From contig CAYOSU010000014.1 in NCBI GenBank assembly GCA_964406735.1, positions 1 through 34,589 of the forward strand: a stretch of 34,589 bases of DNA. The letters run 5' to 3'. Numbering within the stretch: position 1 is the stretch's first letter; each line of letters opens with the position of its first letter. A model generated the notes under the pieces. It was not told the origin of the DNA. It ran no database searches and saw only the letters and a list, made by a program, of their open reading frames with translations. This DNA comes from CAYOSU01 sp964406735. Lineage in GTDB: Bacteria > Bacillota > Clostridia > Christensenellales > CAMQZB01. This document shows positions 8,551 to 17,280 of the stretch, in pieces. Both the position numbers and the translations under genes were made by a program.

Positions 8551-8934
8551 TTGTTTAATTGCGTAAAGACAAATATGGGAACGACCAACGTTCCCGAGAC
8601 GGTATACCTTCCCGTAAAAGAGGGTGAAGAGATAATGCTCGGCGAGGCGCTCAAAATAGAAGGCGGCGAGCTTACAAAGGCAACGGCAAACGCTCAATAT
8701 ATAGCGTTAAAGGACGCAAAAAGCGGCGAGATACCGTGCATGCGAGTAACGGGCGAGGACGTTTATGAGTGCGAGATAACGGAAGAATTGTCCGCTTGCG
8801 TTTTGGGCGATAAGCTTGCACTTTCAACGGACGCTATGAACGTAGGCGCAAAGTCGGACTTAGGAGCTGCAAAGATAGAAAGGTTCGTCGGCGGCAAGGC
8901 GGTCGGCGACAGGATATGGATAAGATTTATTTGA
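8551..8934 (+). CDS. head decoration-like protein (TTG start)
   Basis: A 127-aa beta-rich protein between scaffold and capsid. It starts at TTG, chosen because AGGAGG lies just upstream at proper spacing. The pattern of glycines and alternating strands (LGEALKIEGGELTKATA then YIALKDAKSGE) resembles small capsid cement proteins, which trimerise on the outer shell. It has no membrane segment. The weak start codon may set its amount below that of the capsid protein that follows. Confidence 0.5.
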   Translation: MFNCVKTNMGTTNVPETVYLPVKEGEEIMLGEALKIEGGELTKATANAQYIALKDAKSGEIPCMRVTGEDVYECEITEELSACVLGDKLALSTDAMNVGAKSDLGAAKIERFVGGKAVGDRIWIRFI

Positions 8935-8953
8935 AAAACAGGAGGTATTTTTA

Positions 8954-9952
8954 ATGGCAGGAGTAGTATTTTCAGAGAGCTCTGCGAAAAACGACGTATT
9001 GTTCGGGAAGTTTGAAGCCCCGATAAAGGCGATAATTTTAGGCGAGATAGAAAGCGGCGAGAACGAGAGGAACATACTCAACAACCTTTTCAATATAGAA
9101 AAGTCCGACAGGTACGCAGAGACCATAGTAACGAACAGCGGCTTTTCGGCGTTCAAGCCCAAAAACGAGGGTGAGATGGCGGAAAACGACGACTTGACGA
9201 TAGGCTATCCCAAGATAATCGAGCACATAGAGTTTGCCAAGGAGTTTGCGATAACGAGAAAAATGGCGGACGACTCAAAGGAAACGCTTTCAAGCGAAAT
9301 GAGAAGAGAGCCCAAAGCGTTTGCCGATGCGTACTTAGAGACCAAGCTCGAGGTGGCGTCCTTGGCGCTTGCAAACGGTATGAACGCTTTCATGAACTAT
9401 AACGGCGTGTCGGTAGACTTAACGACGGGCGACGGACAGCCACTTTTTTCAAAGACGCACAAGACGAAGAGCGGCAAAACGCAGTCCAACTTATATTCCA
9501 ACGAGTTCTCCGCAGACAACCTTTTCAAGCTCATAGTGGAGTTTAGAAACATGAAAGACGAAAGCGGCAAGCTCATGGGAGCCTCTCCCGACGTAATAGT
9601 GATACCTGGTAACCGTGCAGGGCTTGAAAAGGCGGTAGTGACCCTCTTTGCGTCCGAAAAGCTCCCCGGCGGCAACACCAACGACGCCAACCCCTTCTTC
9701 AAGACGATGCAGGTAGTCGTCAACCCCTACTGGCAGGCGACGGCGGATAATTACATCCTGATGTCGAGTAAGCTCAACGAGAAATTGCTCGGCAACGTCT
9801 TCTTCAACAGGGTAGATCTCGACGTCATCTCCGAGATAGACAGAAAGACGAGAAACTACGTCTGGAACGGCTATTGCAGATTCGGAGTAGGCTTTGGCAA
9901 CTGGAAGCACGCCGTCATGGCAGGAGCGGCGGCAGGCACGACGCTTGCGTAA
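8954..9952 (+). CDS. major capsid protein, HK97-fold type
   Basis: A 332-aa shell protein. The stretch GQPLFSKTHKTKSG with a following QSN (about residues 157-178), and the later VIVIPGNRAGLEKAV segment, resemble Mu gpT-like and related HK97-fold capsid proteins. The basic, glycine- and alanine-rich end fits a shell subunit. AGGAGG precedes the ATG. No N-terminal delta-domain cut site or protease gene is visible, so maturation may not need proteolysis. It is followed by a strong intercistronic hairpin that could raise its mRNA level over downstream tail genes. Confidence 0.82.
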   Translation: MAGVVFSESSAKNDVLFGKFEAPIKAIILGEIESGENERNILNNLFNIEKSDRYAETIVTNSGFSAFKPKNEGEMAENDDLTIGYPKIIEHIEFAKEFAITRKMADDSKETLSSEMRREPKAFADAYLETKLEVASLALANGMNAFMNYNGVSVDLTTGDGQPLFSKTHKTKSGKTQSNLYSNEFSADNLFKLIVEFRNMKDESGKLMGASPDVIVIPGNRAGLEKAVVTLFASEKLPGGNTNDANPFFKTMQVVVNPYWQATADNYILMSSKLNEKLLGNVFFNRVDLDVISEIDRKTRNYVWNGYCRFGVGFGNWKHAVMAGAAAGTTLA

Positions 9953-9962
9953 ATTCTTTGCG

Positions 9963-9990
9963 TTCCCTTGGAAAGAAATTTCCAAGGGAA
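9963..9990 (+). promoter_or_regulatory. intercistronic hairpin with GAAA tetraloop after the capsid gene
   Basis: TTCCCTTGGAAA (9963-9974) pairs perfectly with TTTCCAAGGGAA (9979-9990) around GAAA, a GNRA tetraloop. No T tract follows; the next gene's AAAGGAGAG begins two bases later. It therefore looks like an mRNA-stabilising or attenuating hairpin and not a full terminator. Confidence 0.75.
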
Positions 9991-10003
9991 TAAAGGAGAG
10001 AAC

Positions 10004-10948
10004 ATGACGTTAAACGAATTGCAAAGCGAGGTACAAAGGCTTGCGTTCACGGACGAGCTTTATAGCTACGATGCGTTTTTGCAAGCGACCAACCGTGCGA
10101 TATACCGCACACGCTCCGTTTTTCCTAAGAAAAAGCGAGTTAAAATAGCCAATTTCCCGATACCAAACATCTTAGGTGAAAGCGTAGAAAAGGTATATAC
10201 GACACTCGACGAGATAGCCTTTTACGGCAACGACGTAGCGGCGTACTACTTCGAGGCGCAGGGCGAGGGACACGCAGATTTTTACTACCGTGTTTCCGAC
10301 GACTTAGAGCTGAATTTCGAGCCGATATTCACCGTACCGTTAAGCTCCTCTTCGGGCTTTAAGCAATATAAAGGCTTCGTCAAACGCTTCGGGCAGTTCT
10401 CAAAGGGCAGCTTCAAGCTGGTATTCCGTGGCGACTTAGCGCTTTCGGTAAAAAATATAGCCCTGTACGACTGCCTTTTGACCCCGAACGAGAGCGATAT
10501 ACCGCAATTTTCCGCCGAGCGTGCGATAGACTTAAAGCGTGAGACGGAAACCGTCCGCATAGAGAACGGGCTTTCGGTAATAAAAAGCGATTTCATGAGT
10601 ATATCCGCCCCGATAACGCTATATTCAAGCGGCAAGCGTTGCGAGCTTTTATATAGACTTGTCGGAAGCGAGCTACTCGTCAGCAGCGATTGCATCGGCG
10701 AGATAGAGATAGAGTATATCGCAATTCCCGACACCGTAGGCGTTTCGAGCAAGGGCATATACGAGCCCGACTTTCCCGAAGAGGTCTCGGCGTTTGCGGC
10801 GTACCTGATAGCGTCAAATCTGCTTTTAGAGGAAGAGCCCGAGCTGTCCACCCAATACTTTTCAAGGTACTTAGAGGCAGAAAGCTATGCAAAATCCCTT
10901 TGTGCGCTGAAATGCGGCGTCTACGAGTACACCGGTGGTGAGATATGA
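10004..10948 (+). CDS. probable head-to-tail adaptor
   Basis: A 314-aa protein following the capsid gene. The ATG at 10004 is preferred over an upstream TTG at 9968, since AAAGGAGAG lies directly before it and the TTG is buried in the hairpin. The first 45 residues (LNELQSEVQRLAF, then an aromatic and basic stretch) resemble the start of adaptor proteins that plug onto the portal in short-tailed phages. Later parts are beta-rich. Its position after capsid and before the nozzle-like protein matches adaptor then nozzle (gp11-gp12 in T7, gp4-gp10 in P22). ATGA overlaps the next gene. Function is inferred from order and length. Confidence 0.5.
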   Translation: MTLNELQSEVQRLAFTDELYSYDAFLQATNRAIYRTRSVFPKKKRVKIANFPIPNILGESVEKVYTTLDEIAFYGNDVAAYYFEAQGEGHADFYYRVSDDLELNFEPIFTVPLSSSSGFKQYKGFVKRFGQFSKGSFKLVFRGDLALSVKNIALYDCLLTPNESDIPQFSAERAIDLKRETETVRIENGLSVIKSDFMSISAPITLYSSGKRCELLYRLVGSELLVSSDCIGEIEIEYIAIPDTVGVSSKGIYEPDFPEEVSAFAAYLIASNLLLEEEPELSTQYFSRYLEAESYAKSLCALKCGVYEYTGGEI

Positions 10949-13284
10949 CGACTGGGAGAATAAAAGCATACGACGGCTTTGACGGCGTAGACCTTTCAAA
11001 CGGCGGTGTAACGACGGCAGTCGGGCATTCACCGAGGCTTTTCAACGTATACAAGGACTATAACGAGAGTAAAGGCAGGGTGATAGAGACGATCCCCGGC
11101 TTTCGCAAACGCTTTTGCGTAGAAAACGGCACGCCGACAGACTTTTTCTTCTACAAAAAGGTGGTCGGCGGCGTAGAAAAGCCCCTTCCGATAGTACACG
11201 TCGGCGATAAGCTATACCTTTGGTCGAACTTCCCCGAAAGCATTGGAGTTATTCAAAAAGAGGAGTTTACCGCAACCGCCGACGGCAAGGTTATATTTTC
11301 ACAAGAGATAAGCGAGGTAAAAGAGGTCTTGTGCGACAAAATCGCTGTCGATTTTTCCTACGACAAGTTGCAAAAGACAATATCACTTCCAAGCAGCTGT
11401 AACGGCAAAGCGGTAGAAGTGAGGTCAATAAGAAGGTCAATAACGGACGGCGATATTTTGTTGAGCGGTGTTTCCGAAAAACCGCTTACGTACTTCGTAT
11501 ACGGCGGACGGCTGTATATTTTAGGTGGCGGCAAATACTACGTATTCGACGGCGAGAGTGCAAGCGAGGTAACGCCCTATATCCCGACTACCTATATCGG
11601 CATAACGCAAAGCTCAATAGGAGAAAAGCTCGACGAGAAAAACGTATTGACAAAGCTTTTTTACAACACCTTTGCCACCGACGGCACGGCAAAAGAGTTC
11701 TACCTTTCGGAGAATAATTTAGAAGAGGTCGTCTCGGTAGAGGTGTACGGCGAGACCGTAACGTCTGGCTTTACGGTGGACTTAGGAATGGGAAAGATAA
11801 CGTTTTCTACACCTCCTCAAAGCGGAATAGACGCAGGCTTTGAGGACGGATACGCAGGAATAAGGGTACTTGCAAAAAGCGGAACGGAGAGCAAGATCAC
11901 GATGCTTTTGAATGCAAAGCACGCAAAGGTATTTGAGGGAAGCGTAATTTTAGCAGGCTTTGAGGATTTCGGCGGCATATATTACTCCGCCGTTGACGCT
12001 CCCGAATATTTCCCCGAGCTGAACTTCTCGTATATAGGCGGCGGAATAGGCAGAATAAACGGACTTTCGGTATGCGGCAACGAACTGTTTGCGTACTATT
12101 CATCAAGCGACGGCGGCGGCATATACAGAATAACCTCCCTTGAAACGGGTGTCAATTCAAGCCCGATAGTATATAGCTCCGAGCTTGTCTCGTCGTCCGA
12201 AAAGCTTATATATTGCGGCACGGATTTTCTCGATCTTCCCACCTTTTTGACCTCGAACGGGCTTTACGCTCTTGCGTCTCCCAACCTTAAGCTTGAGCGT
12301 GTAGTAGAAAAACGCTCGGGTCTTATCGACTACGATATCTGCGGCAAGGACTTAAAAAACGCAAAGCTATTTGCGTTCGACGGTTATATATGCCTTTGCC
12401 TTGGCGGCAATATCTACATGGGCGATTCGAGAAATCTATACCGCAACGAGAGGGGAGAAAGCGAGTTCGAGTGGTTCATAATAAAAGACGTTGCGACCTA
12501 CAAAAACGCCTACACAAGATACGCCTTTTCAGAAAGGATAGATGGCGTTGACGGCAAATATTTCTTGCTCGAAGAGGTCGGAAAAACGGCAAACGGAGAA
12601 AAAGAGGACGGCACGCCGCAAAATGCGGTATCAAAAAAGAGTATAAACGGAAAGCCACACGACGTCGTAACGATAAAGTCCAAGACCCCCGTTTTTTCTG
12701 GCAGCGGAGTTACTTTTGTCGAAACGGCAAACGAGTACGTAGTAAAGGAGTGCGAGGACTATATCGGCGGCGTGAAAGAGGGAATAAGCGACATAAAGAG
12801 CTTTGACGGCAACGTATATTTCACGACGGCAAGCGGTCTTTATTCCTTCAACTTCGACAAAAAAAGAGAGGGCAAGAGCGATATATACGACTTCGACGGC
12901 AGGACTGTACCGTGCGAGATAGCAACGCCCTTGGATGACTTAGGCTTTTCAGATATGAAGAAAAAGTCTTTGCCAAAAAGCCTTGTGATAAAGCTGAAAT
13001 GCGACGGAAAAACGCAGATAAAGGTAAAAAGTAGAACGGAAAGCGGCAAGGAAAGGACGATAGGCAAGATAAATGCAACACGCTTTAACTTTGATGACGT
13101 CGATTTTTCGTCGCTCTCGTTCAATACCTTGGGACATAGGTCGTTCGTATTGAGGGACGATACTGCAAGCTTTTTGGAAAAGCAGATAATAATTTCAACC
13201 GACGGCTACCAAAGCGCAATAAAGCTTTACGGGCTTTCCTACCGCTACAAGGTAGTCAACAAGCTAAAAAACAAAAAGGAGTGA
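10945..13284 (+). CDS. tail nozzle-like protein (T7 gp12 / P22 gp10 type)
   Basis: A 779-aa beta-rich protein, close in length to the T7 nozzle gp12 (about 794 aa). The N-terminus (YDGFDGVDLSNGG, then SPRLFNVYKDY and a TIPGFRKRF segment) has the pattern seen in nozzle and DNA-stabilising proteins, in which a list of strands forms a beta-propeller. Many repeated aromatic-Gly turns (YVFDGE, YYSAVDAP, LYALASPN) support a propeller. It would close the short tail and hold packaged DNA. ATGA coupling to the adaptor-like gene suggests fixed stoichiometry. No tape-measure protein is present, which agrees with a short tail. Confidence 0.6.
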   Translation: MTTGRIKAYDGFDGVDLSNGGVTTAVGHSPRLFNVYKDYNESKGRVIETIPGFRKRFCVENGTPTDFFFYKKVVGGVEKPLPIVHVGDKLYLWSNFPESIGVIQKEEFTATADGKVIFSQEISEVKEVLCDKIAVDFSYDKLQKTISLPSSCNGKAVEVRSIRRSITDGDILLSGVSEKPLTYFVYGGRLYILGGGKYYVFDGESASEVTPYIPTTYIGITQSSIGEKLDEKNVLTKLFYNTFATDGTAKEFYLSENNLEEVVSVEVYGETVTSGFTVDLGMGKITFSTPPQSGIDAGFEDGYAGIRVLAKSGTESKITMLLNAKHAKVFEGSVILAGFEDFGGIYYSAVDAPEYFPELNFSYIGGGIGRINGLSVCGNELFAYYSSSDGGGIYRITSLETGVNSSPIVYSSELVSSSEKLIYCGTDFLDLPTFLTSNGLYALASPNLKLERVVEKRSGLIDYDICGKDLKNAKLFAFDGYICLCLGGNIYMGDSRNLYRNERGESEFEWFIIKDVATYKNAYTRYAFSERIDGVDGKYFLLEEVGKTANGEKEDGTPQNAVSKKSINGKPHDVVTIKSKTPVFSGSGVTFVETANEYVVKECEDYIGGVKEGISDIKSFDGNVYFTTASGLYSFNFDKKREGKSDIYDFDGRTVPCEIATPLDDLGFSDMKKKSLPKSLVIKLKCDGKTQIKVKSRTESGKERTIGKINATRFNFDDVDFSSLSFNTLGHRSFVLRDDTASFLEKQIIISTDGYQSAIKLYGLSYRYKVVNKLKNKKE

Positions 13285-13287
13285 TAA

Positions 13288-15144
13288 ATGAGTAATATAT
13301 TCGATTCCGAAGAGGTCGTAGTATCGCCTATAGCGGTACAAAACGGTAAAATTACGAACCTCACGGACAAGCCTAACGCGGAAAGCGTTTTCGGCGGCGA
13401 CGGATTGAGCGCAAGCGAGCTTAAAGCGGCGTTCGACGTGATAGGAGTGTACTTGGCGGCAAAGCTTAGCAACCTTATTGCGGCACTGAAAAGCGAGGAA
13501 GCAGGGAATTCGATAGGAATTTCGGGCTTTGACGGCAATTTAACGACGGTAAAGTCAATGTTCGATAAGCTCTCCTCGATTGACGGAGCATCGCTTATTG
13601 GCACGGGCAAGACGGTGGACGGCGAAAGCTACGACCTTCAACAAGTAATAGACGACCTGTATAGGCTCATAGCGTCCTATAAATTGGACGACATATACGA
13701 CATCAAGACGACCTTGGGCTACTCTCGGGAAAACGGCGTGTGCGAAAACTACGAGGCGCTCGAGAGCTTGGCAAACGCCCTTTCAGAGGCAGTCGATGCG
13801 ATAGAGACCGTTCTCAATTTGAACGGCTCGGGTACTTCGAGCATAAGGCTCAATAATATCGAGAGCGACGTTGAAAATTTAGAGGGGCTCTTAGGCAAAA
13901 GCAGCGGCATAGCGACGCTCGACATGTCGGGAAAATTAGTACAGAACGTGGATGCAAGCAAAATAGTTTCGGGCAAGCTTCCCCTTTCCGTCATCCCCAA
14001 TGCGGCGTTTGAAAGGACAAAGGTGGTCTCCTCGTATCAGGAGATGTACGCATTAACTTACGACGACGTTCAGGACGGCGATCTTGTCGTGATAAAGACC
14101 GATTCCGCTCCCGATAAGTGGTTCAAGGTAGTTGACGACACCAAGCTATACGATAGCACGGGTTACATGGAGATAATCGGCGGTACGACGGCAGTTGCAC
14201 AGATGGCAAAGGAGTACGACACCAACTATACGGGCGCAAACTCCATCGCAACGATATTGAAGTCGCTTGCGGGAAACGGCAGAACGACGGAGAGCATCAA
14301 AGAAAACGCCGACGGCATAGAGGCATTGCAAGAGGAGTTGCAGGGGATAAAGGGCACTGGCTATACGAGCGGAAGTGTCAAGGAAAATAAAGCGGGAATA
14401 GCTTCGTTAAGTAGCGAAATGACTGCCGTAAAGAGCGATATAACGTCTATAAAAAGCGGCAAGGCGGATAAGTCGGAAAACAGACTTTTGGAGTGTACGC
14501 ACGCAAAAAGCGGCACTACGCACACCTTTACGGTAACTGGCGGTGCGTTTGTCGCAAACGTCACGGAGTATCTCGTAAAAGCCAAAATAACGGCTGATAT
14601 AGGCGAAAACGACACCTTTACGGTAACGGACGGAAGCACCACGCATAGCGGCGTACTCCCCAAAACGTACGACGGAGAGGGCTACGAGGCGGAATTTTCA
14701 AGCGGCGTCTACCCCGTGGTGCTGTTCACGCTCGACGTAGGAGGAAGCGAAAAGCACGCTTTTTTTAAGGGCGGAGGCGGCTCGTATAAGGGCGGCTACG
14801 CAACGGGAACGCTGACAACTAACGACCTGTATATCCCGACTACGGGCTTGATGCGAAACTATCTCAAGATACCCGATACGTTGAATTTCACGCCAAGGCT
14901 AATATATCTCCACGGCGTAAACGCAAGCTCGACTATGACGGACATAAACGCCAACACCTATACGTTCACGCTCACCGACGAGGCGGCGATATGGGAAGGC
15001 AATAAGGGCATGAGCTCAAGCTCCAAGTCGTCGTATTTATCCGTCAAGAGTGCTCCCTACGAGTGGTGGACGGTGTCCAATTCAAGCTACTGGGGCACGC
15101 ACGATAAAGGCACGCTTACGGGCGTATGGGAGGCGTTTGAATGA
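13288..15144 (+). CDS. tail fibre or receptor-binding protein
   Basis: A 618-aa protein that follows the nozzle gene by three bases. The first part (1-250) is helical with repeated acidic turns. The middle holds three similar blocks with a SIKENADGIEALQEEL-like pattern, typical of trimeric coiled-coil fibre shafts. The C-terminal 200 residues are rich in Gly, Ser, Thr and aromatic residues (THTFTVTGGAF, GGGGSYKGGY, EWWTVSNSSYWG), as in receptor-binding heads. ATGA overlaps the next small ORF. Target receptor unknown. No reverse transcriptase or repeat pair is nearby, so it is not a retroelement-diversified fibre. Confidence 0.65.
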   Translation: MSNIFDSEEVVVSPIAVQNGKITNLTDKPNAESVFGGDGLSASELKAAFDVIGVYLAAKLSNLIAALKSEEAGNSIGISGFDGNLTTVKSMFDKLSSIDGASLIGTGKTVDGESYDLQQVIDDLYRLIASYKLDDIYDIKTTLGYSRENGVCENYEALESLANALSEAVDAIETVLNLNGSGTSSIRLNNIESDVENLEGLLGKSSGIATLDMSGKLVQNVDASKIVSGKLPLSVIPNAAFERTKVVSSYQEMYALTYDDVQDGDLVVIKTDSAPDKWFKVVDDTKLYDSTGYMEIIGGTTAVAQMAKEYDTNYTGANSIATILKSLAGNGRTTESIKENADGIEALQEELQGIKGTGYTSGSVKENKAGIASLSSEMTAVKSDITSIKSGKADKSENRLLECTHAKSGTTHTFTVTGGAFVANVTEYLVKAKITADIGENDTFTVTDGSTTHSGVLPKTYDGEGYEAEFSSGVYPVVLFTLDVGGSEKHAFFKGGGGSYKGGYATGTLTTNDLYIPTTGLMRNYLKIPDTLNFTPRLIYLHGVNASSTMTDINANTYTFTLTDEAAIWEGNKGMSSSSKSSYLSVKSAPYEWWTVSNSSYWGTHDKGTLTGVWEAFE

Positions 15145-15311
15145 GAAGATATTTTCAAAAGGGGAATAGCCTGATCGGCGGCGACGTAGACGCCAAAACG
15201 CTCAAATTAAAGGGCTATAAGGAGATAACGAAGTCCGAATACGAAAAACTTTTAGCCGAGATATTAAAGAGAAACAGGGAGGTGGAAGATAAAAATGCAG
15301 GGAAGTCTTGA
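15141..15311 (+). CDS. small unknown protein, 56 aa
   Basis: It starts at the ATGA of the fibre gene stop and encodes MRRYFQKGNSLIGGDVDAKT followed by a short Lys/Glu-rich helix. It overlaps the next gene by 17 bp. There is no strong SD inside the fibre end, so translation would depend on coupling. The N-terminal part looks like a short beta-hairpin. Small proteins at this place in phage operons are sometimes fibre chaperones, but nothing shows that here. Confidence 0.5.
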   Translation: MRRYFQKGNSLIGGDVDAKTLKLKGYKEITKSEYEKLLAEILKRNREVEDKNAGKS

Positions 15312-15552
15312 CAGAATAAGATCGCTCGAAGCGTCGAGAGAGATAATGCAAAGGCGGCTCAAAGAGACCTTTTTGACGGTCGAAAAGATGGATAAAAGAA
15401 TAGGTGTTTTAGAAAGCGCAAACGAGAGAGTAGGCGAAAAGCTTGAAAGGCTTATAGAAAAGATAGACGAGCTTACGGACGATCTCATTTTGCTTGAAAG
15501 CGAGACCAAACGCTTAAAGGAGCTTTCTCACGAGCACAGGATAATAAAATGA
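15295..15552 (+). CDS. small coiled-coil protein, 85 aa
   Basis: GGGAGGTGG precedes the ATG. The whole chain is a heptad-like charged helix (SLDRIRSLEASREIMQRRL, then VEKMDKRIGVLE and LERLIEKIDELTDDLILLE), with no membrane segment. In phages, short coiled-coil proteins of this form often lie beside the holin and are annotated as hemolysin XhlA-like or holin-associated. XhlA has a C-terminal membrane helix, which this one lacks; the next gene supplies one. ATGA couples it to the exported protein downstream. Confidence 0.55.
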   Translation: MQGSLDRIRSLEASREIMQRRLKETFLTVEKMDKRIGVLESANERVGEKLERLIEKIDELTDDLILLESETKRLKELSHEHRIIK

Positions 15553-15569
15553 AAAATAAAGGAGAATAT

Positions 15570-16238
15570 ATGAATATAACGAAAAAGGCAATATCCGTTT
15601 GCCTTGTAATAACGCTTTTTTGCCTTGCGGCTTTTGCTGGTGTCAATTTCGATACGGCTTACGCTAAAGAGGCGGAAAACAGGACGGAAAAGGCGGAAAA
15701 CGGCGAAGAAAGTGCGTTTTACGACAAGCTTTCGGAATACATAAAAAGCGACCTGATACCGATAATTTCGGGACTTATAACGGCAATAACGGCGATACTT
15801 GCGATGCTCGTCCCGTACGTCAAAACGCTCGGCAAGCTCAAAACGGCGCAGTCTGCGTATGCGTGCGTATTCGACGAGAACGAGAGACTGCATAGCCTGG
15901 CAAGTCAGGCGTCCGTTTCGGGCATAAGCGAAAAAATCACGGCAGAGGTCTCTGAAAACATGGAGACGAGGCTCAAAAAATACGAGGAGCTTTTAGGCGA
16001 GCTCTTGAAAGAGAGTGAGGAGAGTGCCGCAAGGCTTTCTGCGCTGATTTCAGGCGCAAAGATAGCCTGGAAAGAGGCTGACGGCGTAGACGTAATACTC
16101 TCTGCCGCCCCGACCGCTACCGCCTTAAAGCGCAACGCCTTGAAGATAGAGCTACTCAAAAGCTACGTCGCTGATTATTTAGGCGTCAAGCGAGAGGAGA
16201 TAGACGAAAAAATAGATGCGGAGCTTGACAATGTCTAA
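15570..16238 (+). CDS. exported or membrane protein with signal peptide
   Basis: The ATG at 15570 is chosen over 15549 because AAAGGAG lies just before it. The 222-aa product has a Sec signal peptide (Lys5-Lys6, hydrophobic 8-24, cleavage after Ala-Tyr-Ala at 32), a short acidic linker, then one membrane helix (about 62-83) and a long helical C-terminal part. A cleavable signal followed by one anchor is unusual in a virion operon. Holin-like or host-envelope roles are possible. No catalytic motif of a peptidoglycan hydrolase is visible. Confidence 0.6.
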   Translation: MNITKKAISVCLVITLFCLAAFAGVNFDTAYAKEAENRTEKAENGEESAFYDKLSEYIKSDLIPIISGLITAITAILAMLVPYVKTLGKLKTAQSAYACVFDENERLHSLASQASVSGISEKITAEVSENMETRLKKYEELLGELLKESEESAARLSALISGAKIAWKEADGVDVILSAAPTATALKRNALKIELLKSYVADYLGVKREEIDEKIDAELDNV

Positions 16239-16671
16239 CAGAACGAGACTTTTCCTATTCAAAACGCTCGGCATGACGCTATACGCCTTGCCTCTCACCG
16301 TTTTAGCGATAATAAAGCGTGAAGTGTTCTTTGCGGAAAGCGAGATGAAATTGACGCTATACGCATATATCGCAATTTTACTCGTCGTGCTGTCGCTAAA
16401 AGAACGCACCTTCACGCTTGCCAAGAAAGACCCACCGCTCACGATGTCGCTGTTTTTGTTCGTAACGTCGCTGATAATGCAACGCTTTGCCAACGAGCTT
16501 ATGTACGTAGGCTTGTGCGGCATAACGGGCAGCGTTCTTTCGGCGTTCATATCGCCCGTTGAGAGCGTCTACTACCACCTTTGCTACGAAGACACCGTAG
16601 GCGGCGGCAGAAAACGCATCACAAGCGATGAAGTCCCTACCAAAGAGGCATTCAGGAGAGCCTACTTATGA
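16231..16671 (+). CDS. four-helix membrane protein, holin-like candidate
   Basis: The ATG at 16231 follows GGAG by seven bases and lies within the end of the previous gene. The 146-aa chain has four hydrophobic segments (about 12-28, 41-56, 70-85, 91-109) and a polar, basic tail. Size and topology would suit a holin, which makes holes for particle release, but there is no endolysin next to it. Its stop overlaps the ATGA of the first micro-ORF of the ladder that follows. Confidence 0.5.
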   Translation: MSNRTRLFLFKTLGMTLYALPLTVLAIIKREVFFAESEMKLTLYAYIAILLVVLSLKERTFTLAKKDPPLTMSLFLFVTSLIMQRFANELMYVGLCGITGSVLSAFISPVESVYYHLCYEDTVGGGRKRITSDEVPTKEAFRRAYL

Positions 16672-16708
16672 CAAACTTTCACTGCTATATCCCCAACATT
16701 CCACCGCT

Positions 16709-16808
16709 NNNNNNNNNNNNNNNNNNNNNNNNNNNNNNNNNNNNNNNNNNNNNNNNNNNNNNNNNNNNNNNNNNNNNNNNNNNNNNNNNNNNNNNNNNNN
16801 NNNNNNNN
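16709..16808. other. scaffold gap of 100 N
   Basis: The 55 bases before the gap (16654-16708) are identical to the 55 bases after it (16809-16863). This is what is left when an assembler stops at a repeat or when two contig ends overlap. The true distance may be minus 55 (one shared copy) or several extra modules. The length of 100 is a placeholder. Confidence 0.85.
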
Positions 16809-16901
16809 AGGAGAGCCTACTTATGACAAACTTTCACTGCTATATCCCCAACATTCCACCGCTATAACGCCCACGCCCAACACTCATTAGGAAAATACAC
16901 T

Positions 16902-16994
16902 ATGACTAACTACCACCTTAAAAGCTCATATGACACACATTCCACCGTTGAAACCCATATCCCACAGCAGGACTTCCTGCCCCAAAACGCATAG
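16902..16994 (+). CDS. micro-ORF 2 of the ladder, 30 aa
   Basis: It begins MTNYHLKSSY and is preceded by AGGAAAA. Its TAG stop is the first three bases of the TAGGAG that serves the next module. Rich in His, Thr, Pro and Gln. It is not recognised and may be untranslated repeat DNA. Confidence 0.25.
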   Translation: MTNYHLKSSYDTHSTVETHIPQQDFLPQNA

Positions 16995-17006
16995 GAGAGC
17001 CTACTT

Positions 17007-17165
17007 ATGATAAACTTTTTTAAGGATACCACATATATCCACCGTTCAAGCTTTGAAACAGACAACACCAACACCCCAATCACCCACTTTTCTGCGATAG
17101 AAACCCTATCACAACCAAGCAATTTCCCGCACTACACCCTATCAGGAGCACACACTTATGACTAA
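17007..17165 (+). CDS. micro-ORF 3 of the ladder, 52 aa
   Basis: The SD is AGGAGAG and the start is MINFFKDTTYIHRS. It is rich in Thr, Pro, Asn and His with few charged residues. Its stop overlaps the ATG of the next micro-ORF, so ribosomes could pass on. No known domain. Confidence 0.3.
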   Translation: MINFFKDTTYIHRSSFETDNTNTPITHFSAIETLSQPSNFPHYTLSGAHTYD

Positions 17166-17280
17166 GTTTCACCCCAACACCCTTAACCACCAACTTTTCA
17201 ACGAGCGAAACCCTATCATTGCGGTAGTGTTTCTCACCCAATACCCATTAGGAGATATTACTTATGACTACCTTTTATAA
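17158..17280 (+). CDS. micro-ORF 4 of the ladder, 40 aa
   Basis: The SD is AGGAGCA and the start is MTKFHPNTLNHQL. The end holds a short hydrophobic piece (IIAVVFL). It overlaps both neighbours (17158-17165 and 17264-17280). No known domain. Confidence 0.3.
   Translation: MTKFHPNTLNHQLFNERNPIIAVVFLTQYPLGDITYDYLL

Noticed and set aside
9963..9990. Full Rho-independent terminator after the capsid gene
   Set aside because: No T tract follows and the downstream genes continue the operon with correct SDs.
13288..15144. Diversity-generating retroelement target in the tail fibre, with the S23 protein as Avd
   Set aside because: No reverse transcriptase, no template/variable repeat pair, and the S23 gene lies 14 kb away in other context.
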